A stretch of DNA of 24,724 nucleotides from JALVCQ01 sp964452325 (GTDB lineage: Bacteria; Bacteroidota; Bacteroidia; JAADEI01; JALVCQ01), in contig CAYVLB010000013.1 in assembly GCA_964452325.1 (NCBI GenBank), positions 1-24,724 of the forward strand, in the 5' to 3' direction. Each line of letters opens with the position of its first letter. Positions within the stretch are counted from its first letter, which is position 1. The notes beneath the pieces are model-generated. The model ran no database searches, was not told where the DNA came from, and saw only the letters and a list, made by a program, of their open reading frames with translations. This document shows positions 1 to 8,050 of this stretch, in pieces. Both the position numbers and the translations under genes were made by a program.

Positions 1-459
1 CACAGTGCTGAAACCCCTACGGTGATATACCATCCGAGCGTTCCGTGGAAAACATCGTCTGCAGAAGCCTTGCGGACCCAACGGCACCATGACATGCGTT
101 ACCAAACCACGACCATTGGCCCGCACCGAGATCATTATGCCTTCTTATTAAACGAACAACCCATTGAAATGGCTTCGCAAGGCCAACAAAAAACCCTCCT
201 CTTGGCATTGAAATTAGCTGAATGGAAATATTTATCCCAGGTGCGGCAAACTGTCCCATTGTTGTTGCTGGACGACCTGTTTGACAAATTGGATAGCCAG
301 CGCAGCGATCGATTGTTGCAGCTGTTGAAGGACTTTGGCCCGATGCAAGTATTGATTACCGACACCTCGGTAGAGCGTTGCCAAGCATTGTTGGGAAAGG
401 GACCATCTTACTTTCGTGTCTGCCGAAGGGCGGATACTTCAATTGTTGAGTTGATATGA
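1..459 (+). CDS. recF: DNA replication/repair protein RecF, C-terminal part (5' end outside window)
   Basis: The frame is open from base 1, so this is the last ~152 residues of a longer protein. RecF is an SMC-like ATPase that binds gapped or single-strand/double-strand DNA junctions and helps load RecA with RecO and RecR. Seen here: the GPHRDH segment typical of RecF, the ABC-type signature region SQGQQKTLLLALKLAE, and a Walker B/D-loop LLLLDDLFDKLD followed by the helix that ends the ATPase head. The Walker A motif lies upstream of the window. A GTG at 22 could be misread as a start but lies inside the conserved domain. The stop overlaps the next start by ATGA (456-459), so the next two genes are probably co-transcribed and translationally coupled. 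The family call is firm. Confidence 0.93.
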   Translation, partial: HSAETPTVIYHPSVPWKTSSAEALRTQRHHDMRYQTTTIGPHRDHYAFLLNEQPIEMASQGQQKTLLLALKLAEWKYLSQVRQTVPLLLLDDLFDKLDSQRSDRLLQLLKDFGPMQVLITDTSVERCQALLGKGPSYFRVCRRADTSIVELI

Positions 460-1034
460 TTTTATTTCGGGGAATGCTGATTGATGAACGGATCTTGACA
501 AAACCGTTTGCATGTCGGCTGTCGGCCTGTCGGGGACGGTGTTGCATTGAGGGAGAAGAAGGAGCTCCCATCACAGTGGGTGAAAAGCGTTTGCTCCAAC
601 GGGAATTGCCGCGAATTCTTCCCCACCTGACGAAAGGCGTACGAAAGGAAATACAGCGCCAGGGGTTTTACGCAGAAAAAAGTGAAAGTCGAAGTATTCG
701 ATGCTTGCCTGACGGGCGGTGTGTATTTGCACGATGGGGGAAGAACGGTACCCTGGAATGTGTGATCGAGTATCTCCATGGGCAGGGCAAGATAAGCGTG
801 CCGAAACCATTCTCATGTCGATTATACCCACTGCGATTGGATCGGTTGGGATCGGCATGGGTGTTGCGGTTCGACGAATGGGATATTTGCCTGCCCGCCC
901 GAATGGAAGGGATGGCTCGTGGAATTCGGGCATATGAGTTTGTTCGAGAAACCCTCATTGAGTATTTCGGGTGCGAATGGTATGAAGAATTGGATGCATT
1001 GGCCGATGAATATCTTCAATCTTCGGAAGAATGA
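456..1034 (+). CDS. DUF3109 family cysteine-rich protein
   Basis: This is a 192-residue protein matching the DUF3109 family common in Bacteroidota; no function is established. Ten cysteines stand out. An N-terminal cluster has C20, C25, C29 and C30 (pattern C-x4-C-x3-CC), followed by C83, C89, C102, C121, C145 and C173. The family hallmark KPFSCRLYPLRL is at 117-128. The CC cluster resembles YkgJ-type metal or iron-sulfur sites, so a bound Zn or Fe-S centre is likely but inferred. No signal peptide or membrane segment is seen, so it should be cytoplasmic. The ATG at 456 overlaps the recF stop by 4 nt; a second in-frame ATG at 474 is possible, but family members usually carry about 20 residues before the first cysteine, favouring 456. 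It overlaps the LutA-like gene downstream by ATGA. Confidence 0.85.
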   Translation: MILFRGMLIDERILTKPFACRLSACRGRCCIEGEEGAPITVGEKRLLQRELPRILPHLTKGVRKEIQRQGFYAEKSESRSIRCLPDGRCVFARWGKNGTLECVIEYLHGQGKISVPKPFSCRLYPLRLDRLGSAWVLRFDEWDICLPARMEGMARGIRAYEFVRETLIEYFGCEWYEELDALADEYLQSSEE

Positions 1035-1738
1035 CCCAGAAAAAAATATCCCTTTTTGTCCCCTGTTTTGTAGATCAGATATGGCCTTCGGCAGGCATTG
1101 CGACAATGCGTGTATTAGAACGGCTGGGCTATTCGGTGGAATACCCCGAAGGGCAATCATGTTGTGCGCAGCCTGCCTACAATGCGGGATACGTAAATGC
1201 CGCCCGTCGGGTGATGGAGTACACCGCATCAATATTTGCGCAATCTCCCGCCCCAGTGGTGATGCCTTCCGCCAGTTGTGTCGGGTTTATGCGCACGTAC
1301 TATCCCCGTGAAGGATGTAAAGCCCCAGCCGTTTATGAGTTGGTCGAATTCCTTATGCGTTTTGAAAAAGAGAGCATTGCTCGGATTGGAGCATCTTTCC
1401 CATATGTGGTAACCTATCATGACTCATGTAGTGCGCTTCGAGAAATTAAGCTACGGGAAGGTGTTCGTTATATATTAAGTCAAGTACGGGGGCTGCAATT
1501 GCGTGAAATGCAGGATACGGATCGATGTTGTGGTTTCGGGGGGACTTTTGCTGTTAAGTTTCCCTCAATATCTACGGCAATGGCCCGCTATAAATTGCAA
1601 AAAGCGCTGGATACTTCGGCCACGCATGTAGTGTCGACGGATGTCTCGTGCCTGATGCATTTGCGGGCTTATGCCCAAGCCCATCACCTGCCCCTTCGCT
1701 TCTTACACATAGCGGAGGTGCTGAATTCTTACGAGTAA
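1031..1738 (+). CDS. lutA: LutA/YkgE-type (Fe-S)-binding protein with two cysteine-rich (CCG) domains
   Basis: This 235-residue protein belongs to the LutA/YkgE family. LutA acts with LutB and LutC in oxidation of L-lactate to pyruvate, and its CCG domains resemble those of heterodisulfide reductase subunit B and glycolate oxidase GlcF. Both CCG modules are complete. The first has C12, C44-C45 and C83; the second has C133, C166-C167 (DRCCGFGGTFAVKF) and C207. Length fits the family (~240). It starts at 1031 with an ATGA overlap to the DUF3109 gene. No lutB or lutC follows; gmhA comes next on the other strand after 17 bp, so the partners must lie elsewhere or the protein serves another redox complex. 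The family assignment is strong; the lactate role is inferred from homology. Confidence 0.88.
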   Translation: MTQKKISLFVPCFVDQIWPSAGIATMRVLERLGYSVEYPEGQSCCAQPAYNAGYVNAARRVMEYTASIFAQSPAPVVMPSASCVGFMRTYYPREGCKAPAVYELVEFLMRFEKESIARIGASFPYVVTYHDSCSALREIKLREGVRYILSQVRGLQLREMQDTDRCCGFGGTFAVKFPSISTAMARYKLQKALDTSATHVVSTDVSCLMHLRAYAQAHHLPLRFLHIAEVLNSYE

Positions 1739-1755
1739 AAGTAAGATCCAACGAA

Positions 1756-2334
1756 TTAGGAACCGTTGAGGGCATGTTCGATGAGCAGAACCAGTATGTG
1801 AATGACTTTGATATGAATTTCCTGGGCGCGATCAGAGTAGGGGGCATGCGGGGCCCGGATCTCTATATCGGCCAGTTGCGCTAATCGCCCACCTCCCTTC
1901 CCAGTAAGCGCAACTATTTTCATCCCTTTTTGGCGGGCAGATTCAGCGGCTCGAATGACATTGGGCGAATTACCACTTGTACTAATGGCTAATAAAACAT
2001 CTCCCGGCTGCCCCAGCCCGTTCAAAAATCGGGCGAATACCCATTCATAGCCATAGTCGTTGGCAGTACAACTTAGATAGGCGGGGTCACTGATTGCAAT
2101 GGCAGGCAACGCAGGTCGATTGTCGCGAAATCGACCTGTGAGTTCCTCCGCAAAATGCATGGCGTCTGACATCGATCCACCATTTCCGCAGCTGATAATC
2201 TTACCACCATTACGAAGCGATTCAACCATCAGAAAAGCAGCCCCCTCAATGGCATCGAGATTACGTGAGTCGTTGATAAACTCGTCCAATATGCGTCGGG
2301 CGTGCGTAAGTTCGTTTCGGATTAGCCGCTTCAT
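1756..2334 (-). CDS. gmhA: Phosphoheptose isomerase (sedoheptulose-7-phosphate isomerase), SIS domain
   Basis: GmhA converts sedoheptulose 7-phosphate to D-glycero-D-manno-heptose 7-phosphate, the first step of ADP-heptose synthesis for the LPS inner core, in the cytoplasm. The 192-residue length is exactly family size. The SIS phosphosugar loop SCGNGGSMSDAMHFAEELTG is at 48-67, with the second loop STSGNSPN at 118-125. Zinc ligands known for E. coli GmhA have counterparts at H60, E64, Q171 and H179. The start ATG overlaps the dsbD stop (ATGA, 2331-2334), so expression probably depends on dsbD. No other heptose gene (hldE, gmhB) is in the window. The 3' end faces the lutA-like gene with only 17 bp between them and no visible terminator hairpin. 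Confidence 0.95.
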   Translation of the reverse strand: MKRLIRNELTHARRILDEFINDSRNLDAIEGAAFLMVESLRNGGKIISCGNGGSMSDAMHFAEELTGRFRDNRPALPAIAISDPAYLSCTANDYGYEWVFARFLNGLGQPGDVLLAISTSGNSPNVIRAAESARQKGMKIVALTGKGGGRLAQLADIEIRAPHAPYSDRAQEIHIKVIHILVLLIEHALNGS

Positions 2335-4271
2335 TGGGCATTAAACTTTTGAATACCACTCTGGAGGAAACGTAAATACTCCGAAATGTCAGGTGTGTAG
2401 CCCCGGGGGGCAACGAGCACTTGTTCGTTGGTATCGAGCAGAACGTAGTAAGGTTGAGAGTTGGCTTGGAATCGGGTAATTTGAAGGTCACTCCATTTTT
2501 CCCCGTAGGTCGACACTTTTCGTCCACTCACGGGTGAGGTATATTGCTGATCTTTGGGAAGGCGACGCTTGTCATCAACGTACAGTGAAACCAACACTAC
2601 GTCGTTGGCTAAGATCCGGTATACTTCGGGGGCAGTCCACACGTTTTCTTCCATTTTTCGGCAATTGACGCATGACCACCCCGTGAAGTCGAGCAAGAGG
2701 GGACGGTTCGTTGCTTTAGCCACTTGAAGGGCAGTTTCATAATCATGATAGCATGGCAGACTATGGGGGCATGGCAGGACGTCACTCGAGTGCCCGTTGG
2801 CTGATGTAGCTGTGTTTGTGTTGGTAGGTATGGAAGTAGCTTCTGCGGATGTTAGATGGGGCTGGGTCCATTCCCTATAAAAGGAAGGGGGCGGAAAGGC
2901 CGAGATCAGTTTGAGGGGGGCTCCCCACATTCCTGGAAGCAGATATATCACGAACGCCCAGACCAGTAATGCCATCATCAGCCGCCCAATAGACATGTGC
3001 TGTAATGGGACATCATGGATGAAGCGAATGCCACCCAACAGGTAAACACCCCACAAGGCAAATATGGCAATCCACAATGCCAAAAATATTTCCCGATTCA
3101 AAATGCCCCAATGGTATGCCAGGTCAACGTTCGACAAAAATTTCAGTGCCAGTGCCAGCTCCAGAAATGCCAACGAAACCTTTACGGTGTTCATCCATGC
3201 CCCTGCACGCGGCATGGATTGTAGCCATGCTGGAAACATTGCAAATACCATGAAAGGGATAGCCAGTGCCACTGAAAAACCTAACATCGCTAAAATGGGT
3301 GCCCATACTTTTCCTGTGAGTGCAGTCTGCACCAGCACCGTCCCCATAATGGGGCCTGTACATGAGAAAGATACAAGTGCCAACGAAAACGCTAAAAAGA
3401 AAATCCCCAAAATGCCACCTTGTTCGGAGCGTTTGTCCATAGCCGTTACCCATGAACTCGGCAAGGCGATTTCAAACACACCAAAAAATGAAATGGCAAA
3501 AAGCACGAAAAGCACAAAAAAGAGCAGATTCATTATTGCATTACTGGCCAGCTGGTTCATTACCTCTGCCCCCATCAGCTTGGTAATGCCGAACGTAAAG
3601 CCAGTGTAAATCACTACAATCGAGGTACCAAATAAAACGGCTTTCCGAAAGGCCGCCCATCGCGTACCTCCACCCACCTTAGTGAAAAAGCCCACCGTAA
3701 GCGGAATCATCGGAAGCACACACGGTGTAATCAATGCAATGAGACCGCCTAAAAACCCGCCAAAGAAGAGCCCCCACAATCCCCCATCGTTCATGCCAGC
3801 TTCGGAAATACGGGCCTGGGGTAGGCGAACGGTCGTAACATACTCAGTAGGAGGCAAGCACATCTCGTCGTTACACGTCATGTATGATACTCCTACCGTG
3901 ATCGAATCAACATATTGCAACGGAACTACTTGCTGGAAAAAAGCTACGGAGTCGTGATAAAAACTCAACTCCATTTCGAACGCCTTCTCGAACTGGTGAG
4001 TCGGTGCTTGGGTGGCAAGCACCGGCCCCTTCCATGCAATGTTTATTGAATCAACGATGAAAAAGCGCGTCGGGACCGGCCCATCCTCGGGCAGGTCTTG
4101 AGTATAGAGATGCCATCCTTTGTCCATGGTGGCCACCCACTTCAAAACGATGGTGTCGTCATTACCAGGCTCGGCTTCAACATGCCATCGGATAGGGTCC
4201 ATCAGTTGGGCATGCAAAAGGCACGCAACTCCCAAACTCAATATCCACACGACCAAATAGCGGAAACGCAT
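2331..4271 (-). CDS. dsbD: Thiol:disulfide interchange protein DsbD
   Basis: DsbD is an inner-membrane reductase that passes electrons from cytoplasmic thioredoxin to periplasmic thiol proteins. All three modules are present in 646 residues. An N-terminal signal peptide (1-21) precedes an immunoglobulin-like alpha domain with the redox pair C133/C138 (TCNDEMCLPP). The membrane beta domain (~165-445, about eight helices) has its paired cysteines C184 (ITPCVLPMIPL) and C304 (SFSCTGP). A Ser/Thr/Asn-rich linker (~470-497) leads to a thioredoxin-like gamma domain with C534-V-N-C537. The alpha-domain cysteines are spaced C-x4-C, one residue shorter than E. coli DsbD. A thioredoxin that could feed it is encoded at 19518-19901. 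It is transcribed divergently from pepA; gmhA overlaps its stop. A weak -7-like TATCATTG lies at 4298-4305. Confidence 0.95.
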   Translation of the reverse strand: MRFRYLVVWILSLGVACLLHAQLMDPIRWHVEAEPGNDDTIVLKWVATMDKGWHLYTQDLPEDGPVPTRFFIVDSINIAWKGPVLATQAPTHQFEKAFEMELSFYHDSVAFFQQVVPLQYVDSITVGVSYMTCNDEMCLPPTEYVTTVRLPQARISEAGMNDGGLWGLFFGGFLGGLIALITPCVLPMIPLTVGFFTKVGGGTRWAAFRKAVLFGTSIVVIYTGFTFGITKLMGAEVMNQLASNAIMNLLFFVLFVLFAISFFGVFEIALPSSWVTAMDKRSEQGGILGIFFLAFSLALVSFSCTGPIMGTVLVQTALTGKVWAPILAMLGFSVALAIPFMVFAMFPAWLQSMPRAGAWMNTVKVSLAFLELALALKFLSNVDLAYHWGILNREIFLALWIAIFALWGVYLLGGIRFIHDVPLQHMSIGRLMMALLVWAFVIYLLPGMWGAPLKLISAFPPPSFYREWTQPHLTSAEATSIPTNTNTATSANGHSSDVLPCPHSLPCYHDYETALQVAKATNRPLLLDFTGWSCVNCRKMEENVWTAPEVYRILANDVVLVSLYVDDKRRLPKDQQYTSPVSGRKVSTYGEKWSDLQITRFQANSQPYYVLLDTNEQVLVAPRGYTPDISEYLRFLQSGIQKFNAQ

Positions 4272-4322
4272 AGACAGATGGTTTTGTCAGCCAAGTGCAA
4301 TGATACAACGGCTAAACATTGA

Positions 4323-4354
4323 TTTGGATGCTTGTAGCTGAGATTTTACCTTTG
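4323..4354 (+). promoter_or_regulatory. Bacteroidota-type promoter for the pepA-pdxA-MDR-yjjX operon
   Basis: TTTG at 4323-4326 (-33 element), a 20-bp spacer and TACCTTTG at 4347-4354 (-7 element) match the Bacteroidota housekeeping consensus TTTG-N19-21-TAnnTTTG. This is the only promoter in the window where both boxes match fully. Transcription would begin near 4360, leaving a leader of about 28 nt before the ATG at 4389. Confidence 0.7.
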
Positions 4355-4388
4355 CATCCCTTGACCGTAAAGCAAATGAGTGTTGACT

Positions 4389-5837
4389 ATGAAATGCCTT
4401 ACCACGAAGCCTGAATCAGCAGATCTTCAAGTGTTGCTATTTTCCGAGCCGTCCTTGGAATCGATTGTAAGTATGTTGCCCCAAGCATACACCACAATTG
4501 CCCAGCGACTTCCTCAAATAGTTATTCCACGAAAAGCGCAACAATTCTTAGTTTATTTTCCAGAAGCGGGTGTCATTATTCAAAATGAGTATGGTGATCG
4601 AGAAGATGCCTATCGTCATACGGATCTGATGCGACGGGCAGGTGCGAGGGTCTGGGAATTGATAGCGGACTTGCCAGTGCAATCGGTGTTGCTTGATGCC
4701 CGAGGAGACGTGGTGGAACCGTATGCATGGCTGGAAGGCCTGCGGTTGCGTTCTTATCGTTTCGATAAATACATCTCTCAGAAAAATCGCCCCACGGTAG
4801 GTAAGATATACGTACCGCAACTCAGTGAAGATGACATTGCCGAAATGGATTGGGTGGTTAACGCCAATTTCCTGGCCCGAGACCTGAGCAATGAGCCTTA
4901 TATTACCCTCAATACTGCCACATTGGCACAACGCGCTTGTGATATTGGGCGGGAAGTGGGAATCGATGTGGAGGTATGGGACAAGCATCGCATTGAAGAA
5001 GAAGGGTTTGGTGGGCTGTTGGGTGTTAACAAAGGAAGTGAATATCCCCCTGCTTTTGTAATTATGCGCTATGATCCTCAAGATTCCCTCAACACCGATC
5101 CGTTTGTCTTGGTGGGTAAGGGGGTCGTTTTCGACACGGGAGGGCTTAGTCTCAAGCCCACTAAAAATTCCATGGACCAAATGAAGCACGATATGGGGGG
5201 CGCTGCTGCTGTGATCGGGACAATGTACTACGTAGCCGGCAGAAAACTGCCCATTAAAGTAACTGCTTTGCTCCCCATCACCGACAACCGACCTGGCCAT
5301 GATGCCCTTACACCATGTGATATCATTCGGATGCATGATGGTACAACCGTTGAAGTACTCAATACCGATGCCGAAGGACGCCTCATTCTGGCTGATGCGC
5401 TGGCATACGCTAAACATTTATCACCCATGCTCACCATCGACCTGGCTACCCTCACGGGAGCCGCCATGCGGGCAGTCGGCCCCCATGGAACAGTGATGAT
5501 TCGAAATCGAGAAGCTGCTGCGCATGCAGATGATATCATACGGAGTGGTTACGAAACCTATGAACGAGTTGTAGAATTGCCCAATTGGCCAGAATATCGG
5601 GAAATGCTCAAGTCTGACATTGCAGACATCAAAAATATTGGAGGGCCCAATGCAGGTGCCATCACCGCAGGCCAGTTCTTGGAACATTTTACAGATTATC
5701 CTTGGATTCATTTGGATATTGCCGGACCAGCATTTGGCGGCAAAGCCGGAAGCTATCAGGGAGGAACAGGTGCGTCGGGAGTAGGTGTGCGGCTATTGGC
5801 CCGATTCTTCCAACATTGGATGGCACATCAAGCATAA
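4389..5837 (+). CDS. pepA: Leucyl aminopeptidase (cytosol aminopeptidase, peptidase family M17)
   Basis: M17 enzymes remove N-terminal residues from peptides using two metal ions, usually as cytoplasmic hexamers. The 482-residue protein has a variable N-terminal half and a conserved C-terminal catalytic domain. Expected active-site residues are visible: K244 and D249 in VGKGVVFDTGG, D268 in MKHDMGG, and D327 and E329 in the signature NTDAEGRL (325-332). No signal peptide is present. I chose ATG 4389; a GTG at 4380 in the same frame is possible but adds only three residues. An ATG at 4376 is in another frame and stops quickly. pdxA begins 6 nt after the stop, making this the first gene of a four-gene operon. 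The Bacteroidota promoter lies directly upstream. Confidence 0.95.
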   Translation: MKCLTTKPESADLQVLLFSEPSLESIVSMLPQAYTTIAQRLPQIVIPRKAQQFLVYFPEAGVIIQNEYGDREDAYRHTDLMRRAGARVWELIADLPVQSVLLDARGDVVEPYAWLEGLRLRSYRFDKYISQKNRPTVGKIYVPQLSEDDIAEMDWVVNANFLARDLSNEPYITLNTATLAQRACDIGREVGIDVEVWDKHRIEEEGFGGLLGVNKGSEYPPAFVIMRYDPQDSLNTDPFVLVGKGVVFDTGGLSLKPTKNSMDQMKHDMGGAAAVIGTMYYVAGRKLPIKVTALLPITDNRPGHDALTPCDIIRMHDGTTVEVLNTDAEGRLILADALAYAKHLSPMLTIDLATLTGAAMRAVGPHGTVMIRNREAAAHADDIIRSGYETYERVVELPNWPEYREMLKSDIADIKNIGGPNAGAITAGQFLEHFTDYPWIHLDIAGPAFGGKAGSYQGGTGASGVGVRLLARFFQHWMAHQA

Positions 5838-5843
5838 CCCAAA

Positions 5844-7052
5844 GTGAACGAATCCAAGAAAAAATCAAATCGGAATCCGCATTTCCAATCCCGATATGGA
5901 AATGCCTTCCCACGCAATGTCAAACGTCCTTCCCAGCCGCCAGTCCAAGGAAAAGAAGAGTTGCCGGTCATTGCCATTACCATCGGTGATCCCAACGGCA
6001 TAGGCCCCGAGCTCATTCTCAAAGCATTTAGCCATCCGATCCTTTTTCAGCAATGTATTCCGGTAATCGTTGCACATCGAGAGGTTGTCAATTATTATGC
6101 CCGCATATTGAAGCTGACATTGCCAACCCACATTTGGCGCGATGGCCAGCAACCCAAACGGGACAAACTCAACTTTTATCCGCCTAAGTCCATTGCGACG
6201 CCGTTGAAACCAACGGATAACAAAAAAACAAAGCCCGCGGTAGCGCTTAATCCGGGAGTGCCTACGCCAGAGTCGGGAGACTATGCATTTCGTTCGGTGC
6301 AGCAGGCCATTAATTTGATACGTGCCGAGAAAGCCGATGCGTTGGTTACAGCTCCCATAAGCAAGGAAGCCATCCACGCAGCAGGACACGCTTATCCCGG
6401 CCATACGGAGTTGTTAGCTGAAGCATTTGGGAAGTCCGCCGATGAGGTGCTGATGACATTTGTGGCCGAGGATCTTCGGGTAGCCATGGTCACCACCCAT
6501 ATACCATTGATAGATGTTCCCAAGGTACTTTCGCCCCGGCGACTGGAACAGAAGCTATTGCAATTCATTGCCTCGTTGGGGCAGGACTTTGGGATAGATC
6601 GGCCGCGCATTGCAGTCTGCGGGCTGAACCCCCATGCAGGCGAAAACGGATTAATCGGGCGGGAAGAGAAGGAGTGGATTGCACCGCTCATTGAAAAAAT
6701 GCAACAACAAGGATATGATGTGTTGGGCCCCTATCCGGCAGACGGATTATGGGGAAGTGGGTTGTGGGCCAAGTTTGATGGAATCATGGCGTTATATCAT
6801 GACCAAGGTTTGATTCCCTTTAAGTTCATGGCTGGAGGGCGGGGGGTTAATTTCACGGCGGGACTGCCAGTGATTCGAACCTCACCCACTCACGGTACCG
6901 CTTTTGGTATTGCAGGGCAAGGTCAGGGTGATCCTTCATCGTTCCTGCACGCTATATGGATGGCATTGGACTTGTGGCATCGTCGATCGAAAAAAAATCG
7001 AGGTGACTCCATCGATACATCATCGGTTGAGTCAATGGAGAAGACTGTATGA
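5844..7052 (+). CDS. pdxA: 4-hydroxythreonine-4-phosphate dehydrogenase PdxA (start uncertain)
   Basis: PdxA oxidises 4-phosphohydroxy-L-threonine with NAD in the DXP-dependent route to pyridoxal 5'-phosphate. Conserved parts are GDPNGIGPEL near the N terminus, TAPISKEAI, YPGHTE (metal-binding His), a THIPL His, GLNPHAGENGLIGREE, and YHDQGLIPFKF with the third metal-binding His. From the GTG at 5844 the protein has 402 residues, against ~330 usual. The first ~40 residues are basic and unlike PdxA, and contain no in-frame ATG. A TTG at 5961, preceded by purine-rich aaggaaaagaagag, would begin right at the conserved core (LPVIAITIGDPNG) and give 363 residues. A charged insertion near residues 110-130 explains part of the remaining length. 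It overlaps the next gene by ATGA (7049-7052). Confidence 0.92.
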   Translation: MNESKKKSNRNPHFQSRYGNAFPRNVKRPSQPPVQGKEELPVIAITIGDPNGIGPELILKAFSHPILFQQCIPVIVAHREVVNYYARILKLTLPTHIWRDGQQPKRDKLNFYPPKSIATPLKPTDNKKTKPAVALNPGVPTPESGDYAFRSVQQAINLIRAEKADALVTAPISKEAIHAAGHAYPGHTELLAEAFGKSADEVLMTFVAEDLRVAMVTTHIPLIDVPKVLSPRRLEQKLLQFIASLGQDFGIDRPRIAVCGLNPHAGENGLIGREEKEWIAPLIEKMQQQGYDVLGPYPADGLWGSGLWAKFDGIMALYHDQGLIPFKFMAGGRGVNFTAGLPVIRTSPTHGTAFGIAGQGQGDPSSFLHAIWMALDLWHRRSKKNRGDSIDTSSVESMEKTV

Positions 7053-8050
7053 AGGCAGCAATTCTTCGAGCGCTTCATCAATTACCCAACGTGGAAGATC
7101 ACCCCATACCTGTACCCCAGAAGGGGAAAGTTCGGGTTCGTTTGCGTTGTGCCGCCCTTAACCGACGAGACTACTGGATTATCAAGGGGGCATATCCAAA
7201 AATCCAATTACCTGTGATTCTGGGTTCGGATGGTATGGGCTTCGTTGATGAGGTTGGGGAAGGCGTGAAAACACAATGGCAAGAACGACGTGTCCTGATC
7301 GATCCAGGATTATTTTGGGGGGCGGATAATGATGTTCAGTCGAGGCGTTTCCAGGTATTGGGCATGCCCGCGGACGGAACATTGGCTGAGTATGTGACGG
7401 TACCCGAGGAAAATATCTACGAAGCCCCAGCGCACCTCTCCGATGCCCAAGCAGCGGCATTGCCGTTGGCTGGGGTGACCGCCTACCGCGCCCTTTTTAC
7501 GCGAGGGAAACTCCAGCCCACCGACCGAGTCCTTATTACCGGTATCGGTAGTGGGGTGGCAACGATGGCTTTGTTGTTGGCGTTACCTACCGGAGCTGAT
7601 GTGTGGGTTTCTTCTTCTCGGGAAGAAAAGATTGAAAAAGCGGTGAATTTGGGAGCGCGGGGAGGGTTTGTCTATTCCGATTCACAATGGACCCGCAAGG
7701 CGTTGGCAGAAACGGATGGTTTCACCTTGATTATCGATGGTGGGGGCGGGACAGGATTTGCTCGATTGGTGGATGTGGCAGCGTTTGGCGCACGCATCGT
7801 TATTTACGGTGGCACCAGTGGCGCCATTGAAGGTCTGTTGCCTGCCCGTATCTTCTGGAAACAACTCGACATTCGGGGCACCACAATGGGGAGTCCCCGC
7901 GACTTTCGACGTATGCTTCGATGGGTAACCCGCCATCACATTCGACCGTTAATTGATACGGAATACCCACTGGATGCGGTGCATATGGCGTTTGAACGCT
8001 TGGCGTCGGCCGACCATATGGGTAAAATTGTCGTTCGAATTACCTGTTAA
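7049..8050 (+). CDS. Medium-chain dehydrogenase/reductase (quinone-oxidoreductase-like, zinc ligands absent)
   Basis: This is a 333-residue MDR-superfamily oxidoreductase. It has an N-terminal GroES-like domain (ALNRRDYWIIKGAYP, LPVILGSDGMGFVDEVGEGV) and a Rossmann domain with the nucleotide-binding loop GIGSGVATMA, then a C-terminal return to the GroES fold (GKIVVRI). The four-cysteine structural zinc lobe is missing and the catalytic-zinc Cys is not at its expected place, so it is likely a zinc-independent NAD(P)H-dependent reductase of the quinone/enone type. The substrate cannot be told from sequence. Such proteins are often annotated 'zinc-binding dehydrogenase', which the residues do not support. 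The ATG overlaps the pdxA stop by 4 nt, and its TAA shares one base with the yjjX ATG (TAATG at 8048-8052), so it is inside the pepA operon. Confidence 0.88.
   Translation: MKAAILRALHQLPNVEDHPIPVPQKGKVRVRLRCAALNRRDYWIIKGAYPKIQLPVILGSDGMGFVDEVGEGVKTQWQERRVLIDPGLFWGADNDVQSRRFQVLGMPADGTLAEYVTVPEENIYEAPAHLSDAQAAALPLAGVTAYRALFTRGKLQPTDRVLITGIGSGVATMALLLALPTGADVWVSSSREEKIEKAVNLGARGGFVYSDSQWTRKALAETDGFTLIIDGGGGTGFARLVDVAAFGARIVIYGGTSGAIEGLLPARIFWKQLDIRGTTMGSPRDFRRMLRWVTRHHIRPLIDTEYPLDAVHMAFERLASADHMGKIVVRITC

Noticed and set aside
3064..3609. 181-residue open frame antisense to dsbD
   Set aside because: It covers the conserved transmembrane part of DsbD and is a shadow of that gene.
4548..5417. 289-residue open frame antisense to pepA
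   Set aside because: It lies wholly opposite the conserved aminopeptidase, shows no recognisable domain and has the composition of a shadow frame.
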